In this document: one piece after another, positions 47,173-58,220 of the stretch | How positions within the stretch are numbered: position 1 is the stretch's first letter | Layout of the letters: each line of letters starts with the position of its first letter | From: Rheum nobile | Lineage: Eukaryota > Streptophyta > Magnoliopsida > Caryophyllales > Polygonaceae | Direction of reading: 5' to 3' | Assembly (NCBI GenBank): GCA_027886185.1 | Contig: WOAB01000728.1 | Location: forward strand, 1,860,001 to 1,924,000 | DNA length: 64,000 bases | Position numbers and translations under genes: made by a program | Notes under the pieces: generated by a model | What the model saw: the letters and a program-made list of their open reading frames with translations, nothing else | The model's database searches: none | What the model was told of the DNA's origin: nothing

Positions 47173-50100
47173 TGTAATATCCAATTTAAATTAGAAGGGT
47201 AAAATAGTAATTTTAAAGTGATAAAATTAAAAGTTGAAATTTATTTTATTTATTTTGTAGGAGTAATTTAAATTTCCATGAACTTAGGTTCAAGGTTTGA
47301 GTTAATATAATTTTGTACAAATTATCAAATGGGTAATAATAATATGGTGTTAAAATAAATAAATAAATATAACAAAGAATGTAATTTTAGAATTTTAAAT
47401 AACAATAAAGGTCATAAAAATTACTATGTTATCCATAAAGGGATAAAATAATAATTATCCTAAGTATGTTATTTTCATTAAGCTAAAAATGGTCTAAATT
47501 ATGATTAACCTTATTTTAATTATAATTTAGATAAAACTTATCAATTTTGACTTAGAGTATTTAAATCAAGTTTAGCAATTTTTTGTTAAGGATTTAAGTA
47601 TGGTCAAATTCATAAGAAAATAACTTAAGCTTATTTTAACCTAAGTTGAATTTTTATATATTCTAAATTTGGGTTAAAATAATATTACAAACTTAAAATA
47701 TTAAATTTAGGTAACTTTTATAGTTTATGAAAAGATAAAAAGGGCATTTTTGCCAAAAACCAAAGGTTTAGGGTCCCATTTGTAATTAGCCGAAAATGGC
47801 TTCTTCTTCCTCCTCCTTTGAACAACAGCCCGTCCGTAGATCTTTTTAAAGCTTCAATGGCGGATTCTTCAACTTCATTGGATCCGATTGAGCCAATTGA
47901 TGGCTGGGCATTGAATACGACCCTATCCTCCACCTAATTCCTCCATTAATAGGATTAAATGTCGACAAAAAACCCGGGAATTGTCCCAATGAACCTCACG
48001 TCATTTTTTAGGGTCGATTCACCTCGAGTCAAAATTGATCCATTTGAGCATCCATTGGAGGTATTAATGAGAGGGTTAATGTTTAGGGCATTCACACCTA
48101 CAAAAACTCTATAAAATCCCTCCCAATCGGACCCCCAAATCATCCAATTTGGAAATCAAAACTCAAGAACCCTAAATCCCGTTATCGGTTGTTCTTGGCC
48201 AAAATTCAGGCACTTGGAAGCTTCTTTCTTCCAATTTCTTGCACCATTGGCTTCGTTTAGTTGTCCTCTTCAAAAGCCTCATCTATCCGACTCCGGAGAA
48301 CCACCGCCAACGTCCAATTGGATCCATTTTCGACGAGGTGTCACCACGAGATCCAAGGAAGGTTTGCTTGATACGAATTTCCGATTTCTGGTTTATTTTA
48401 ATTTATTTTTGACTTAATCTTGATTAATTTAATGAATCTAGATTAGTGAAAATTATTTTAGGATTAATTTGATTTTTATGAAAATTAAAATTAAAATAAT
48501 TATAATTTTTATAATATTATCTTATATTATGAATGAGTAAATTATGACTATTCATTTAGATAATATTTTGACTTAGAAAGCTTTAGGATTATAAATTTAT
48601 TTATTTATTTATGTTATGATTATTTAGAATATACGACTAATTAATTTTTAATCGTATAAATAATCGTTTAATAAAAAATCCTTGAAATTGATTTATTTAT
48701 GAGTTAAATAAAATCAATTAGAAATCGAGACATTGTATCCTTCAAATTGTTATATTGAATAAATTATCTAATATAATTTATTCATTTTATATGATTTGGG
48801 TACGTCTCGGAATTGCGTTTGGAACGAGAATAAAGCAGGGAGCCGACTTGCTTTTCGAAAGCAACCATCTCCGAGACGTTGTTCATCTTCTTTGTGATTC
48901 AAGGCAAGTGACGGTTCACTCTTGCTAATTTATTCCATATTTTTGTTAATTGACAATTAATCTATTGTCTTAATTATGTTGGGATAAATATTCTTAATTT
49001 CTCGTTTGGGAACTTGTGTGTTAAAGTGTTGTGAAAATGAACCTTATTATTAGGTTGTATATATGCTAGCTATAACCCTTATTTATATATATTATTATAG
49101 GGTGGTAGATAATAATTGGTGTGGATTGTTGTGCTTTGGTGTGGATATTAATTACAAGTTAGCACGAGTATTCGTAGGAACGCTATTACCTTGCGAGGTT
49201 TAGCTGTTTCTTTATAACTTTGTATTAGGAGGATAATTACCCTAATACTTTTGGTCATGACCTACCCTTATTTTATATAAGTGGTGGTGTACTTAGCTAG
49301 TGTCGAAACTAGGGATTCGGCCCATTCTAAATCTCATTGCGAGATCAGTTGTGTATAATAATAAAAGTCTTAACGTTAATATACGTTTTGTAATTAAACA
49401 AGATGAGTGTCACGTGACACATAATTAATATATCCTCGGGTGAGAAGTATAACATGGAACCCGCCTGGTCTCTTGTCTAAAGTAAGCCCCCTTTCCAATT
49501 TGGATTTGCATTACGCAGTGAGGTTGGTCGATGACCCAAATATTCAACGAGATATTCTTAAAACTTTGTGTGATAATATAATGTTTCCAAACAAGTTCAT
49601 GTAATTTCCCATAAGACTCAATTTATTGGAGTCTTCTCTTTAATCATACATCTTCATTCTTTTCGGTAGAAGTATATAGTCATATACTGTTTACCGAGTT
49701 TCATTCGGGAAACAAGGGTAGAGATTATATATACGACTACGAGAACCAATCTGTTTTCACTCTTGCATAGTCTTTCATCAGACTAACCAACCGGTTCTAT
49801 TCCTTGCATAGTTGGTCCCCGACAATTTGAAGTAACCGATCGAAGATGAAGGCTTGCAGTTGAAGGTTGTGTCTTAAGTAGTAATAATTTAAAGGTGTGT
49901 GTGTGTTCTGAAATAAATGTAATGCTTATATAAATTAGTTATGTAATTAGGGTTTCTTTGAAAAGTCTTCCGCTGTATTTTAAAAGTCTTTCGCTGTAAT
50001 TTCATTTTGTTGTAATATCGTCCTTCTCAATTTGCGAGAGGAGTTTTAATAATAGTATTGAGTTTCTTTATACAAAAGTCTTCCACTACTCTGTCATTAT

Positions 50101-50219
50101 TTAATACTTATTTGTTTATTTTAAGTTAATTGTTCGGATTAAAGCCTACGGTGACTTTGGACTTTACAGTCTGAGGACACTGGCGTGTGGCACTACCGAC
50201 ATAAGTCGGGGGTGTTACA
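47173..50219 (+). repeat. 3' LTR of element B (3047 bp)
   Basis: About 137 bp longer than the 5' LTR, mostly because of a segment at about 47902-48057 that the 5' LTR lacks. The segment is bordered by similar GATCC--TTGAGC sequences. Confidence 0.9.
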
Positions 50220-50224
50220 TTTGC

Positions 50225-50317
50225 AACAAAAAGAGAAATTGTAAGTTTTACACTAGCCTCTCAAAAAGTACATATTGCAGCAAAAAACACTTCCTAGAGA
50301 GCATTCAACCTTCACTC
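50225..50317. other. Short intergenic gap
   Basis: Between element B and the SMP fragment; nothing recognised. Confidence 0.4.
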
Positions 50318-50524
50318 CTAACCCATCTCCATGTTTAACCTGGCAGCCACGATCACAAACTCGCCCACCCCACCGGGCCTCACGTGAATCCCCTCATTCG
50401 TCCTCAGCTTCGCACACATCACCGCCTCTGCATCTGTCCTCGTCACTGGCTTATCCTCTGACAACTTGCTCTTCGCATCTTGCAATCCCTCATCAAACAA
50501 ACAAACAATCAAGTAACCATTCAC
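50318..50524 (-). pseudogene. Seed maturation protein (SMP/LEA) fragment
   Basis: The minus strand reads KSKLSEDKPVTRTDAEAV, MCAKLRTNEGIHVRPGGV and GEFVIVAARLNMEMG, then a stop. The arrangement DKPVTR-DAE-V, an Ala-Lys-Leu-Arg segment, a PGGV turn and AARLN resembles the C-terminal SMP repeat of plant seed-maturation/LEA proteins, which accumulate in drying seeds. Only one repeat is visible. The upstream minus-strand sequence (50525-50680) is open for a while but I do not recognise it. Probably a gene fragment rather than a working gene. Confidence 0.55.
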
Positions 50525-51080
50525 AATAGCAAAGTTGTCTTTTGTTCGTCCCTTGACTCGATGAGGTTGTGATTAGCAGTTGCACGAGCCACGTCGGAGA
50601 CATCACCTGGCGCCCACTCCTTAGAGCTTGTTAGAGGGACCTGCACTGCGGCCTCAACAACAACAATCAGCTTTGCCATTTTTTAGTTACAGACGACAAC
50701 AACGCAAGATAGGTGGCCAAAACGTGTCGTTTTGTTGGTTGTTTGGGTCAACGTTCACATGCCTTTGGTATTCGGTTTACTTTGAGTTCTATTTTATAAT
50801 ACCAATATATTTATAAAATTGTCATGTTTATTTTTAAGAGAAGGGATCATATGAGGAGGGGGATTTATGTATAAAGTGAGGAGTGAGGAGAGTGGCTACG
50901 CGTCACGCCTCCCTGTATTCCCCCGTGAATTATCGTTATCCACACCCTTTTCCTCCTCATAATCTTCACTAACCACGTACTCTATAAGTATTAATTATTT
51001 TAATATATATTAATAGGCAATGGCTATATGCATGCGGATTTTTGTCTTTATGCATGCAAAACTGTGTGCGTAGCTTAGAA
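50525..51080. other. Region upstream of the palindrome cluster
   Basis: Mostly non-coding. The stretch at 50840-50970 has GGATCATATGAGGAGGGGGA and later CCTTTTCCTCCTCATAATC, a loose inverted pair that could belong to the MULE end, but no terminus or TSD could be fixed. Confidence 0.4.
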
Positions 51081-51090
51081 GCATGGAATT

Positions 51091-51373
51091 ATGCGCATAA
51101 GCTACGCGCACATGGATGTAATTGACATTTTTGAAATGTTTGGACAAAACCTGTGTGCATAAGTTACGCGCACACTGTGGTAGTTGGGCCGGCCCAATTC
51201 AAAAAAATATTTGACGGCCCAAGCAGATCAAAATTATGCGCGTAACTTATGCGCATAACCCTATAACATATGCGCGTAAGTTACGCGCACAACGTGAGAG
51301 GCTGGCATTTTTTGAATTTTTAGCCGTTAGAATTTGACCGTTTGGTACGTGTAACTTACGCGCACCAAACGGT
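51091..51373. repeat. Cluster of palindromes related to TGCGCGTAAGTTACGCGCA
   Basis: Five copies at 51091-51111, 51154-51173, 51236-51256, 51271-51289 (9-bp perfect arms around a central G) and 51346-51364. The last is enclosed by a further inverted repeat, ACCGTTTGG (51337-51345) and CCAAACGGT (51365-51373). The cluster lies about 100-380 bp upstream of the transposase ATG, so it could be a promoter element or a transposase-binding subterminal region. Confidence 0.8.
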
Positions 51374-51470
51374 TATTTTCCAACCGCCATAAATCTTCCT
51401 ATTAATACCCAATGAATTTGGTTTGCCCTATCCAAATAACCGGCATTGTTCTTCTCCACAAATTTAAAGA

Positions 51471-54300
51471 TGTATCATAGTGGTGAGGATAGTGACGAGG
51501 AAAACGATTGGGTTCAAAGTGAAGAAGAAGAAGAGGAGGACGACGACTCATGGATGGCGTCGAGGTTTTTCCTAGATGTCGAAGATGACGAAGCGACCGG
51601 TGATTGGGACCCTAGCGGCAAATTTGTGGTTAGTGTTAAACTAATTTATGTTTATATTTTATCTTAATGCTATATCATAATTAGTTTTGTAAATAGTAGA
51701 TTCGTGATTAGTATTTAATTAATCTAGTTTTCTAAATACCGAAATTGTGGTAAGTGTTAAACTAATTTTAAGTTCATTATTAAATATGTTAGTTTGTAGT
51801 TGTTTTTATAGACTATAATCCGTGATTGTAAAAAATGTCGACATTTATAGGGGAGAGACTATACGGAGTACTTTACTATGGACCTAATGTTTGATAGTAA
51901 GGAAGAATTATACGAATGGGCGAAAGAAAGAGGAAAGGAGTTTGTTATAGCTTTGGTAAAGCGCAACTCAAGTCCGTACCAAATTAGTATAGTGTGCGAT
52001 AGGTTTGGGGAATGGAGAACGGGGAGGCCGAAGGTGAACAAAGAGAATCCAAAATTGCCGGTTCCTAAAATAAGAAAATCAAAATCCAAGAAGTGTGGGT
52101 GTAGGTTTGAGATCATGGGTGTTCAGATGAAGAAAGAGCCCTGGATGGTTGGTGAAAAATGGGTATTGGGTGTGATGGAAGGTCGGCACAACCATAAGCT
52201 ACGTACTAGCTTTAAAGGGAATGCATTCATGGGTCGAATGACTGAGGCAGAGCAGCTAAGTGCTAAGAGGTAGGGAGACGGTTGAAAGACGACGAAACAA
52301 ATTGTTTCTGAATTGAGAGCAAACTTCCCGGGCAACGTTACATCCCGAAAACAAGTAGCCAACTTCTTGCAGAAGCTCCAATATGAGGATCGTGGAGAAC
52401 TAACTGTTACGCATTGGTCGCTTAGATTTCTGGTTGAACACAAATATGTAGTTCATCCTCTGAGGGATGTGAAGACGGACGAGGTAGCAATCTTATTTTT
52501 TGCTAACCCGAAGTCTTTGTGGTTGATGAAAAAGTTCTTGTATGTTGTAATCATCGACGCGACATACAAGACAAATAAGTAAGTCCTTAAAAAATAGTTT
52601 GTTTATGAAGGGAACTTTTTAGTTATTTAATTTCATTGATGTTGGTTTATTGAAATGTTTGCCATAGATATGGCATGCCACTTGTGGAGATTGTTGGTTT
52701 CACCAACACTCACTAGACGTTCAACATTGCTTATGCATTCACCCGGACGGAAAGGATTTACCATTACACGTGGATAATGAGAAAAATCTAGGCATTGTGT
52801 TTAGATTTGGGAGTGATGCCAACGACAATAATGACAGATTGTGAGCAGGCCCTCATAACTTCGATCGACAATGTTTTCGGCAACGAAGTTCAACACCTCT
52901 TGTGTTGGGTGCATATCAGACACAACATTGAGGCACATGCATCGTCCATTCTGAAGACGAAGGAAAGTGTCGATTTCTTTACAAACCAATGTTGGGCACT
53001 TTTTTGTTCAATCAGTGAAGAAAGCTATGAAGAGAGGCTTGCCGCATTGAGGACATCATGGAAGAGCGGCCTTGTCGGATACGTGGAGGGCACATGGCTT
53101 ACTCCTTACAAGAAAAGCATAGTAAGGGCGTGGACTGATCATCATCTTCACTTCTTCACGAGGACTTCAAACATGTATCACGGCTATAATGATGTTTGTT
53201 TTATTACCATTAATTCTTAATGTCTTACTATCCTTATGTGTTTTGAAAGGGTTGAGGGGATGCACAAGGTTTTGAAAGATATTATTGGCTCTAGTAGAGG
53301 GGGTTTCAATAGAGTGACCGTAAGGATCCACCATGCCATCATCCTTCAAATTGATTAGATTAGGGCAAGAATGAACACGTCACTGTCTAAACGACCAACA
53401 AATTTCGATGATCTGGCGATGTTGCCAGTTGTACGTGCGACATTTTCTAGGTTCTTCTACCAAGTGTCGGACAAGTGCTTTGATTTGTTGTTGGCGTCGT
53501 ATGAGCGGTTATTGAAGGAGTAGTACGAAGAAGAATACACCGATCATTGGGTGAGAAACTTCTTAGGGATGTCGTGTGTACATGTCATTGCAAACAAGCC
53601 ATCATTACGAGAACACCCCTCATTCCGGAGGACTTTCACCCATTCTGGAGGAACTTGGAATGGGAAGATGCTCCTACAACAAGCGCGCATGTTGATCAGA
53701 ATGTTCGAATGAACATTACAGAGATGAGACTTAGAGAAATGTTGGCCAGGATGGATACTAGGACTTTGAAGAAAGGCACGGCATTCCAACTAGGTGAGTT
53801 GTATCACGACTTGGAGTATCCAGAGGAAAGTACATTGTTGGAGCCGACTAGGATCCGTGCTAAAGGAAGGCCAAGTGGTTCCAGGAACAAGCTAAACAAG
53901 GTGGAGAAAAGAGAGAAGTGCTTGTTTGAGCACATACAAGAAGAATTGAAGCAGAAGGAGAAGAAGGCAAAGGCAAAGGCAAAGGCAAAGGCAAAGGCAA
54001 AGGCAAAGGCAAAGGCAAAGGCAAAGGCAAAGGCAAAGGCAAAGGCAAAGGCAAAGGCAAAGGCAAAGGCAAAGGCAAAGGCAAAGGCAAAGGCAAAGGC
54101 AAAGGCAAAGGCAAAGGCAAAGGCAAAGGCAAAAGGGAAGGCAAGTGAGAGCTCTGGTAGAGGCCCAGGTCATCCTAGAAAGGAAGCAAGTGGTCCTAGT
54201 ACAGCGGTGATCGGTTTTGAGGAATTGCAATCCAACTTGTACCAGAAGATTCGCAGTGGCCTGAAGAGCCCAGTATTCCCCTTGTTCATATGGGGTTAAC
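51471..54300 (+). pseudogene. Mutator-like (MULE) transposase, broken
   Basis: The acidic start MYHSGEDSDEENDW is followed by an intron ending TTTATAG at 51850. A DNA-binding region comes next (FDSKEELYEWAKERGKEFVI, CGCRFEI, HNHKL), then a KQVANFLQKL segment. The transposase core has VIIDATYKTN (first Asp), introns at about 52581-52668 and 53172-53249, IMTDCEQAL (second Asp) and CWVHIRHN (C-x2-H). A SWIM-like FLGMSCVHVI follows. The C-terminal part (AKGRPSGSRNK, Lys-Ala tract, GRGPGHPRKE) is in a shifted frame from about 53600. Stops occur at about 52271, 52283, 52713, 52789, 53356 and 53521. The family cuts and pastes MULE DNA in the nucleus. The element is interrupted by element D on the right. 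Confidence 0.87.
53964..54133 (+). repeat. (AAGGCA)n microsatellite encoding a Lys-Ala tract
   Basis: About 28 near-perfect hexamers inside the C-terminal transposase frame, giving alternating Lys-Ala. The minus strand gives a Leu-Pro or Cys-Leu ORF that is only a shadow. Confidence 0.93.
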
Positions 54301-54450
54301 TTTGGGGTTGACAATGTGGATGACTTATAGATTCCGTATATCAAGCATGTTAGAGATGTACGTCCCGACGGTCATTATGGATATCGGTCTATGGCTGTAC
54401 TGTTGGGAAGGGAAGAGAAAGAATATGTCAACATCCGACGAGAGCTGTGA
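54301..54450 (+). pseudogene. OTU-like protease remnant with catalytic Cys replaced
   Basis: In the frame one base off the preceding ORF: VDNVDDL, stop, IPYIKHVRDVRPDGHYGYRS then MAVLLGREEKEYVNIRREL. This resembles the DG-H/N-C-G-x-R motif and following helix of OTU-like domains carried at the C-terminus of some plant MULE proteins. The usual catalytic Cys is Tyr (TAT at 54376-54378). The His end of the domain is missing because element D begins just after. Confidence 0.7.
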
Positions 54451-54452
54451 TG

Positions 54453-55365
54453 TGTTCTTGCCTCCGATGACAAGTCGATTGTCAAAGGTGACACCTTTGG
54501 ATCTAGTCTTGGTTGGGAAGTCACTCGGCGTTGTCAAGCCTGCCGTGGAACGCGGTGTTTGTGGCGGTTCGCGAGCGAGAGATCGCGATGATTGGTGCGA
54601 TGGCAGCGATTGATGGGGTGAATGGGTAGCGGTGGCGGAAGTGATTTGATGAGGGATAGATGACTTGAAAAGACAAGTCTTTGGTGTCATAGTGTCGACT
54701 ACGGATGAAGGGAGATGCGAAGGAAGACTTGCTTGAGGGTTCAAGAAACTGCCGTAGCGTCGGCGGCGGAGTGAAGGGGATGCGAAGATAGAGGGTTTTG
54801 ACGTCCGATCAAGGGAAGGAGGATAAACACTCGACTTGAAACCTTGAATTAAATTGAACGTGAGAAATAAGAATAACAACGGGGGCTTTAAATAGCCAAA
54901 GAAACTCGGCCAAGACCTAATGGGCTTGGACCGAGACGAACCTATGGGCTAGCCCATTCAAGCATGCAAAAAGGCACAAACCCAAAAATAGAAAAGACTA
55001 TAAAAGGAAACTATCTAAAATAAGAAATAATACCAAATATAGAAAATGTCTCAAAACTATCAAAAGGACGCGTTGAATGTATGGATGCAAACACCACGAG
55101 GAACGACGACTAAGGGTCGATGGCCTCGCGAGTGGGTGCACGCGATGCCGGCTGAGATGAACGCGTTCTTTCGATGCCGATGGTGGCGAGGATGACGAGT
55201 CTTGGGTTGGCGTCTGGGCTTCCTTGGCCAGCGACGACGCGTGCGAAAAGTGACGCGACGGCGGCAGAGATGGCTTTGGACCTAGACCTTGTCACTAGGC
55301 CCTTTGAGCGTAGGCTCATGACTTCTTCCTTGTCTTGGGCTGTCATGGGAGGCAGGGTTACATCA
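54453..55365 (-). repeat. 3' LTR of element D (about 913 bp)
   Basis: On the minus strand it begins TGATGTAACCC after a GTGGGGGAGAG polypurine tract and ends GGCAAGAACA. It contains a TATA-like GGCTATTTAAAGCCC near 54885. Aligning the region before the LTR with element C supports this start. The left end could be 54451 or 54453. The upstream polyprotein frame runs on into it to 55110. Confidence 0.68.
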
Positions 55366-55380
55366 CTCTCCCCCACTTGG
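55366..55380 (-). other. Polypurine tract of element D
   Basis: CCAAGTGGGGGAGAG on the minus strand, directly before the LTR; equivalent to CCAAGAAGGGGAAAT in element C. Confidence 0.7.
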
Positions 55381-56692
55381 TTGTGAAGCGTCCCCGCTTC
55401 ACCATCATCAAACTCAGGCTCAACATATGGTGTCAAGTCCGCCACGTTGAAGGACGCGTGGATTTCAAAATCTGGTGGGAGCTCGAGTTGGTAGGCATTG
55501 TCCCCTATGGCCTTTATCACGCGGAATGGGCCATCTCCATGTGGTGCCAATTTGTGCTTATGCCGCGAGGGGAACCTTTCTTTTCGCATGTGCACCCAGA
55601 CGAGGTCCCCGAGTGCAAAAATGACACGGCGTCGGCCAGTGTTCTTCTGGGAGGCATACTGTGCGGCCCTTCTCTCCAATTGGTCCCTGGTCCGTCGATG
55701 GAGCTCTTGTACTTGCTCTGCGCGATTGGCGGCAGAGACATGCACAAGATCTCGCAGTGGTCGCGGCGACAAATCAAGCGGCGTCAATGGCTTCATGCCA
55801 TACACCACTTCGAAAGGTGTCAGCTTGGTCGCCGTGTGCCTACATCTATTGTAACAAAACTCGACAAGTGATAGTAAGTCCTCCCAACGCCTAGGGTTGG
55901 CTTTAAGCATCGTGCGAAGGAGGGCTCCTAGGGTTCGATTTGTGACCTCCGTTTGGCCATCGGTTTGAGGGTGGTAGCTAGTAGAGAATAAGAGTTTGGT
56001 GCCTAGCTTACCCCAAAGAGTTCTCCAAAAATGACCAACAAACTTAGAATCCCTATCACTCACTATGGTACGTGGGACTCCATGAAGACGCACCACATGC
56101 TCAAAGAATAGATCGGCAATCTCACTAGTACTATGGGTTGTCTTACAAGCAATAAAACGTGCCATCTTAGAAAATCTATCTACGACCACAAAAATGGAGT
56201 CTTTACCTCGTCTAGAGAGGGGCAAACCCGTGATGAAATCCATAGACAAATCTTCTCAGGGGGCACTCGCAATGGGCAATGGAGTGTAGAGGCCGTGAGG
56301 ACTAGACCTAGCTTTGGCTCTCTGGCAAGTCACACAACTTCTACAAAACCTAGTCACTTGGTGGGTCATCTTAGGCCAAAAGAAATGTTCTCTAAGCGCG
56401 TCTAAGGTTTTCCTAATCCCAAAATGTACACGGCTCTCGTGTGCTTCCTGAATCAAAAGGAGCCTAATGGAGGACCTAGGGATGCAAAGGCGATTAGCCT
56501 TGTATAAATAACCCTCAGAAAGGAAATATGACTCAAACTCTCGAAATCTAAGGCAATGCTCGACTATAGGGGCAAAGAAAGGATCACTAGCATATAATTC
56601 CTTAATCAAAGCAAAGCCCAAAACTTTAGTTTGCACATGAGTCAAGAGAACATACATGCGAGATAACGCATCGGCGACAATGTTATCCTTTC
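55366..56692 (-). pseudogene. Element D integrase and end of RNase H
   Basis: Minus strand: end of RNase H (DNIVADALSRMYVLL), then the integrase HHCC zinc finger (EAHESRVHFGIRKTLDALRE, HFFWPK, FCRSCVTCQRAKA). A stop follows at about 56252 where APW-EDL would be expected. The catalytic core has SMDFITGLPLSRRGKDSIFV, IVSDRDSKFVGHFW and TDGQTEVTNRTLGALLR, so the DDE residues are present. A GPY/F-like module (GPFRVIKAIGDNAYQLELP) ends in FNVADLTPYVEPEFDDGE. No chromodomain is evident. The frame continues into the LTR. Confidence 0.88.
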
Positions 56693-57320
56693 TGATAGCT
56701 CCATGACCCGCTCATTGACGGCGAAGGACGAGGAGGGAACAACGGGAGTGCACTCGAAGATGCCATATGACGAGTTCGCGGAAGCAGAAGGGGTGGCGAC
56801 CGCCGCCAACCTTACGGTGACCGCCGTTTTAGACTCCGCAAGGAAGTTGCCTACGGAAAATGGCAGCGACCGTCGTTTAATTACGGCGACCGCCACTTTT
56901 CCCACTTTCGATCCGCGCCAGCGAATTCAATCTTCGTCGTTTTGCTGAACAATTTTTATTAATAATTTATGTTATTTCTTTGGGCACTATTTAAGACTTA
57001 AAACCCTAGTTTGTATTCTTTACGTTGAATTTGAGTAGTAAAGTTGAGTACGCTCCTTCCCTTGAGTTCTAACGTCAACTCTTCGATCCCACGGATCGTC
57101 TATCCCGTAGCTCGTCGCTTCGAGCAATTCGTACATCGTCTCTTCAGTGTTTCAAGATCATCTCTTTGATCTCTTCGTCATCTCTTTGACGCGTTTGGAG
57201 GCTATCTCTTTAGTCCTAGGAAAGCCATCACTTTGGCTACGGAAGAGAAGGAATCAAATCCAAGCTTGAGGAATCAAAGATCTTGCGTTACAGACAACAC
57301 TTCAGGGGTTGTTCGCATCA
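56693..57320 (+). repeat. 5' LTR of element C (628 bp)
   Basis: Contains GGCGACCGCCGCC-type motifs (about 56805-56900), a CTATTTAAGAC TATA-like site near 56988 and a run of GATC/TCTTC-rich repeats (57060-57240). Confidence 0.92.
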
Positions 57321-57322
57321 AC

Positions 57323-57335
57323 TGGCATCAGAGCC
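57323..57335 (+). other. Primer-binding site of element C
   Basis: TGGCATCAGAGCC, two bases after the LTR; one base from the usual TGGTATCAGAGCC initiator Met-tRNA match. Confidence 0.82.
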
Positions 57336-58220
57336 TATCCAAGCTAAGTTTGTTTCTCCTCTCTTATTGTGATTCTTGAAATTTTCCGCTTGCAAACCCT
57401 AGAATTTTTTTTTCTCTCACCACCACCACCGCACCACCACCACCGTCCCCCACCACCACCGTCCGCCGCCACCACCCTCTTCCGCCACCCTCTCTCACGG
57501 CTGAAACCCTAATTTCCCTTAGGTTTTGGTTACTTTTCCCACAACCCTAAATCTATCCTCTAGCAAATCTTGTTTCCTTATTTGCATATTTTGATTTCCT
57601 TGCTTCTTGTTGATCAAGTCTTGCTTTATCTTTGGATTAATTACTAGATTAGTTGTTAAATTTTATGCCCTCATAGTTGCTTTGTCTCTTCTTTCTTTTC
57701 CTGCACTTGCTTGTGTGGTTCTTTCTTGCTTGATTCTCCATCATATCAACACAAAAACAAAAACAAAGTGTGACCGTATAAACCAAAACAAACATACTAT
57801 TCTCACCTTCCATCAAACAAAAACAGAAAGGTTTGGGAAGACAGAAGCCTCAAAAACAAAAGATACAAAGAATAGGCAAGAGAACGCACCATACGGTCAT
57901 ACTCCATCTTTTCTTCTTTCATGTCTCTATGCAACTCTTATTGAAAAGGACAAAGAAACAATTTCAACTCTCTTGTGATTAATTCTGAGAAACTTGATTT
58001 GATTTGCTTGCACTTGGAAATTGGTGTGTTGTTTGGGACTTGAATTGCTACTTCTTGCCTTGTTACCTTCTGTTCAAGCCTCTCCCTCCTCACGAGCAAC
58101 CCAAATTAGTACGCCCAGCGGAAAATTTCTTGGGTCACTTTTGAGACAAGGACTTGGCTTGGACTTGTTCTTTTGCTTGGTGCAACTTACTCCTTGTGTT
58201 ATATGCTTCGTATAGGTACT
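57336..58220 (+). other. Leader of element C
   Basis: Non-coding, with a CCACCACCACC-rich stretch at 57418-57490. ORFs at 57607-57978 and 58021-58215 lack recognisable domains. Confidence 0.6.

Larger units (their letters stand above)
41808..50219 (+). mobile_element. Element B: second gag-only Gypsy-type element, older relative of element A
   Basis: A perfect 5-bp TSD, TTTGC, lies at 41803-41807 and 50220-50224. LTRs are 41808-44717 and 47173-50219. The 3' LTR starts TGTAATATCC, while the 5' LTR starts AGTAATATC, so its TG has mutated. Both end GGTGTTACA. The internal region is about 2.45 kb with a mutated primer-binding site, a decayed gag, no pol and a polypurine tract. Leader, gag and LTR end match element A closely enough to be one family. 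Many more stops in gag and more LTR divergence indicate an older insertion. Confidence 0.92.

Noticed and set aside
53860..54344. Antisense Leu-Pro and Cys-Leu ORFs over the AAGGCA repeat
   Set aside because: Pure shadows of the hexamer repeat on the opposite strand.
54325..54879. 184-codon minus-strand ORF in the element D LTR
   Set aside because: Ser/Pro-rich, low complexity, and crosses the LTR boundary into the MULE. Judged a chance ORF.
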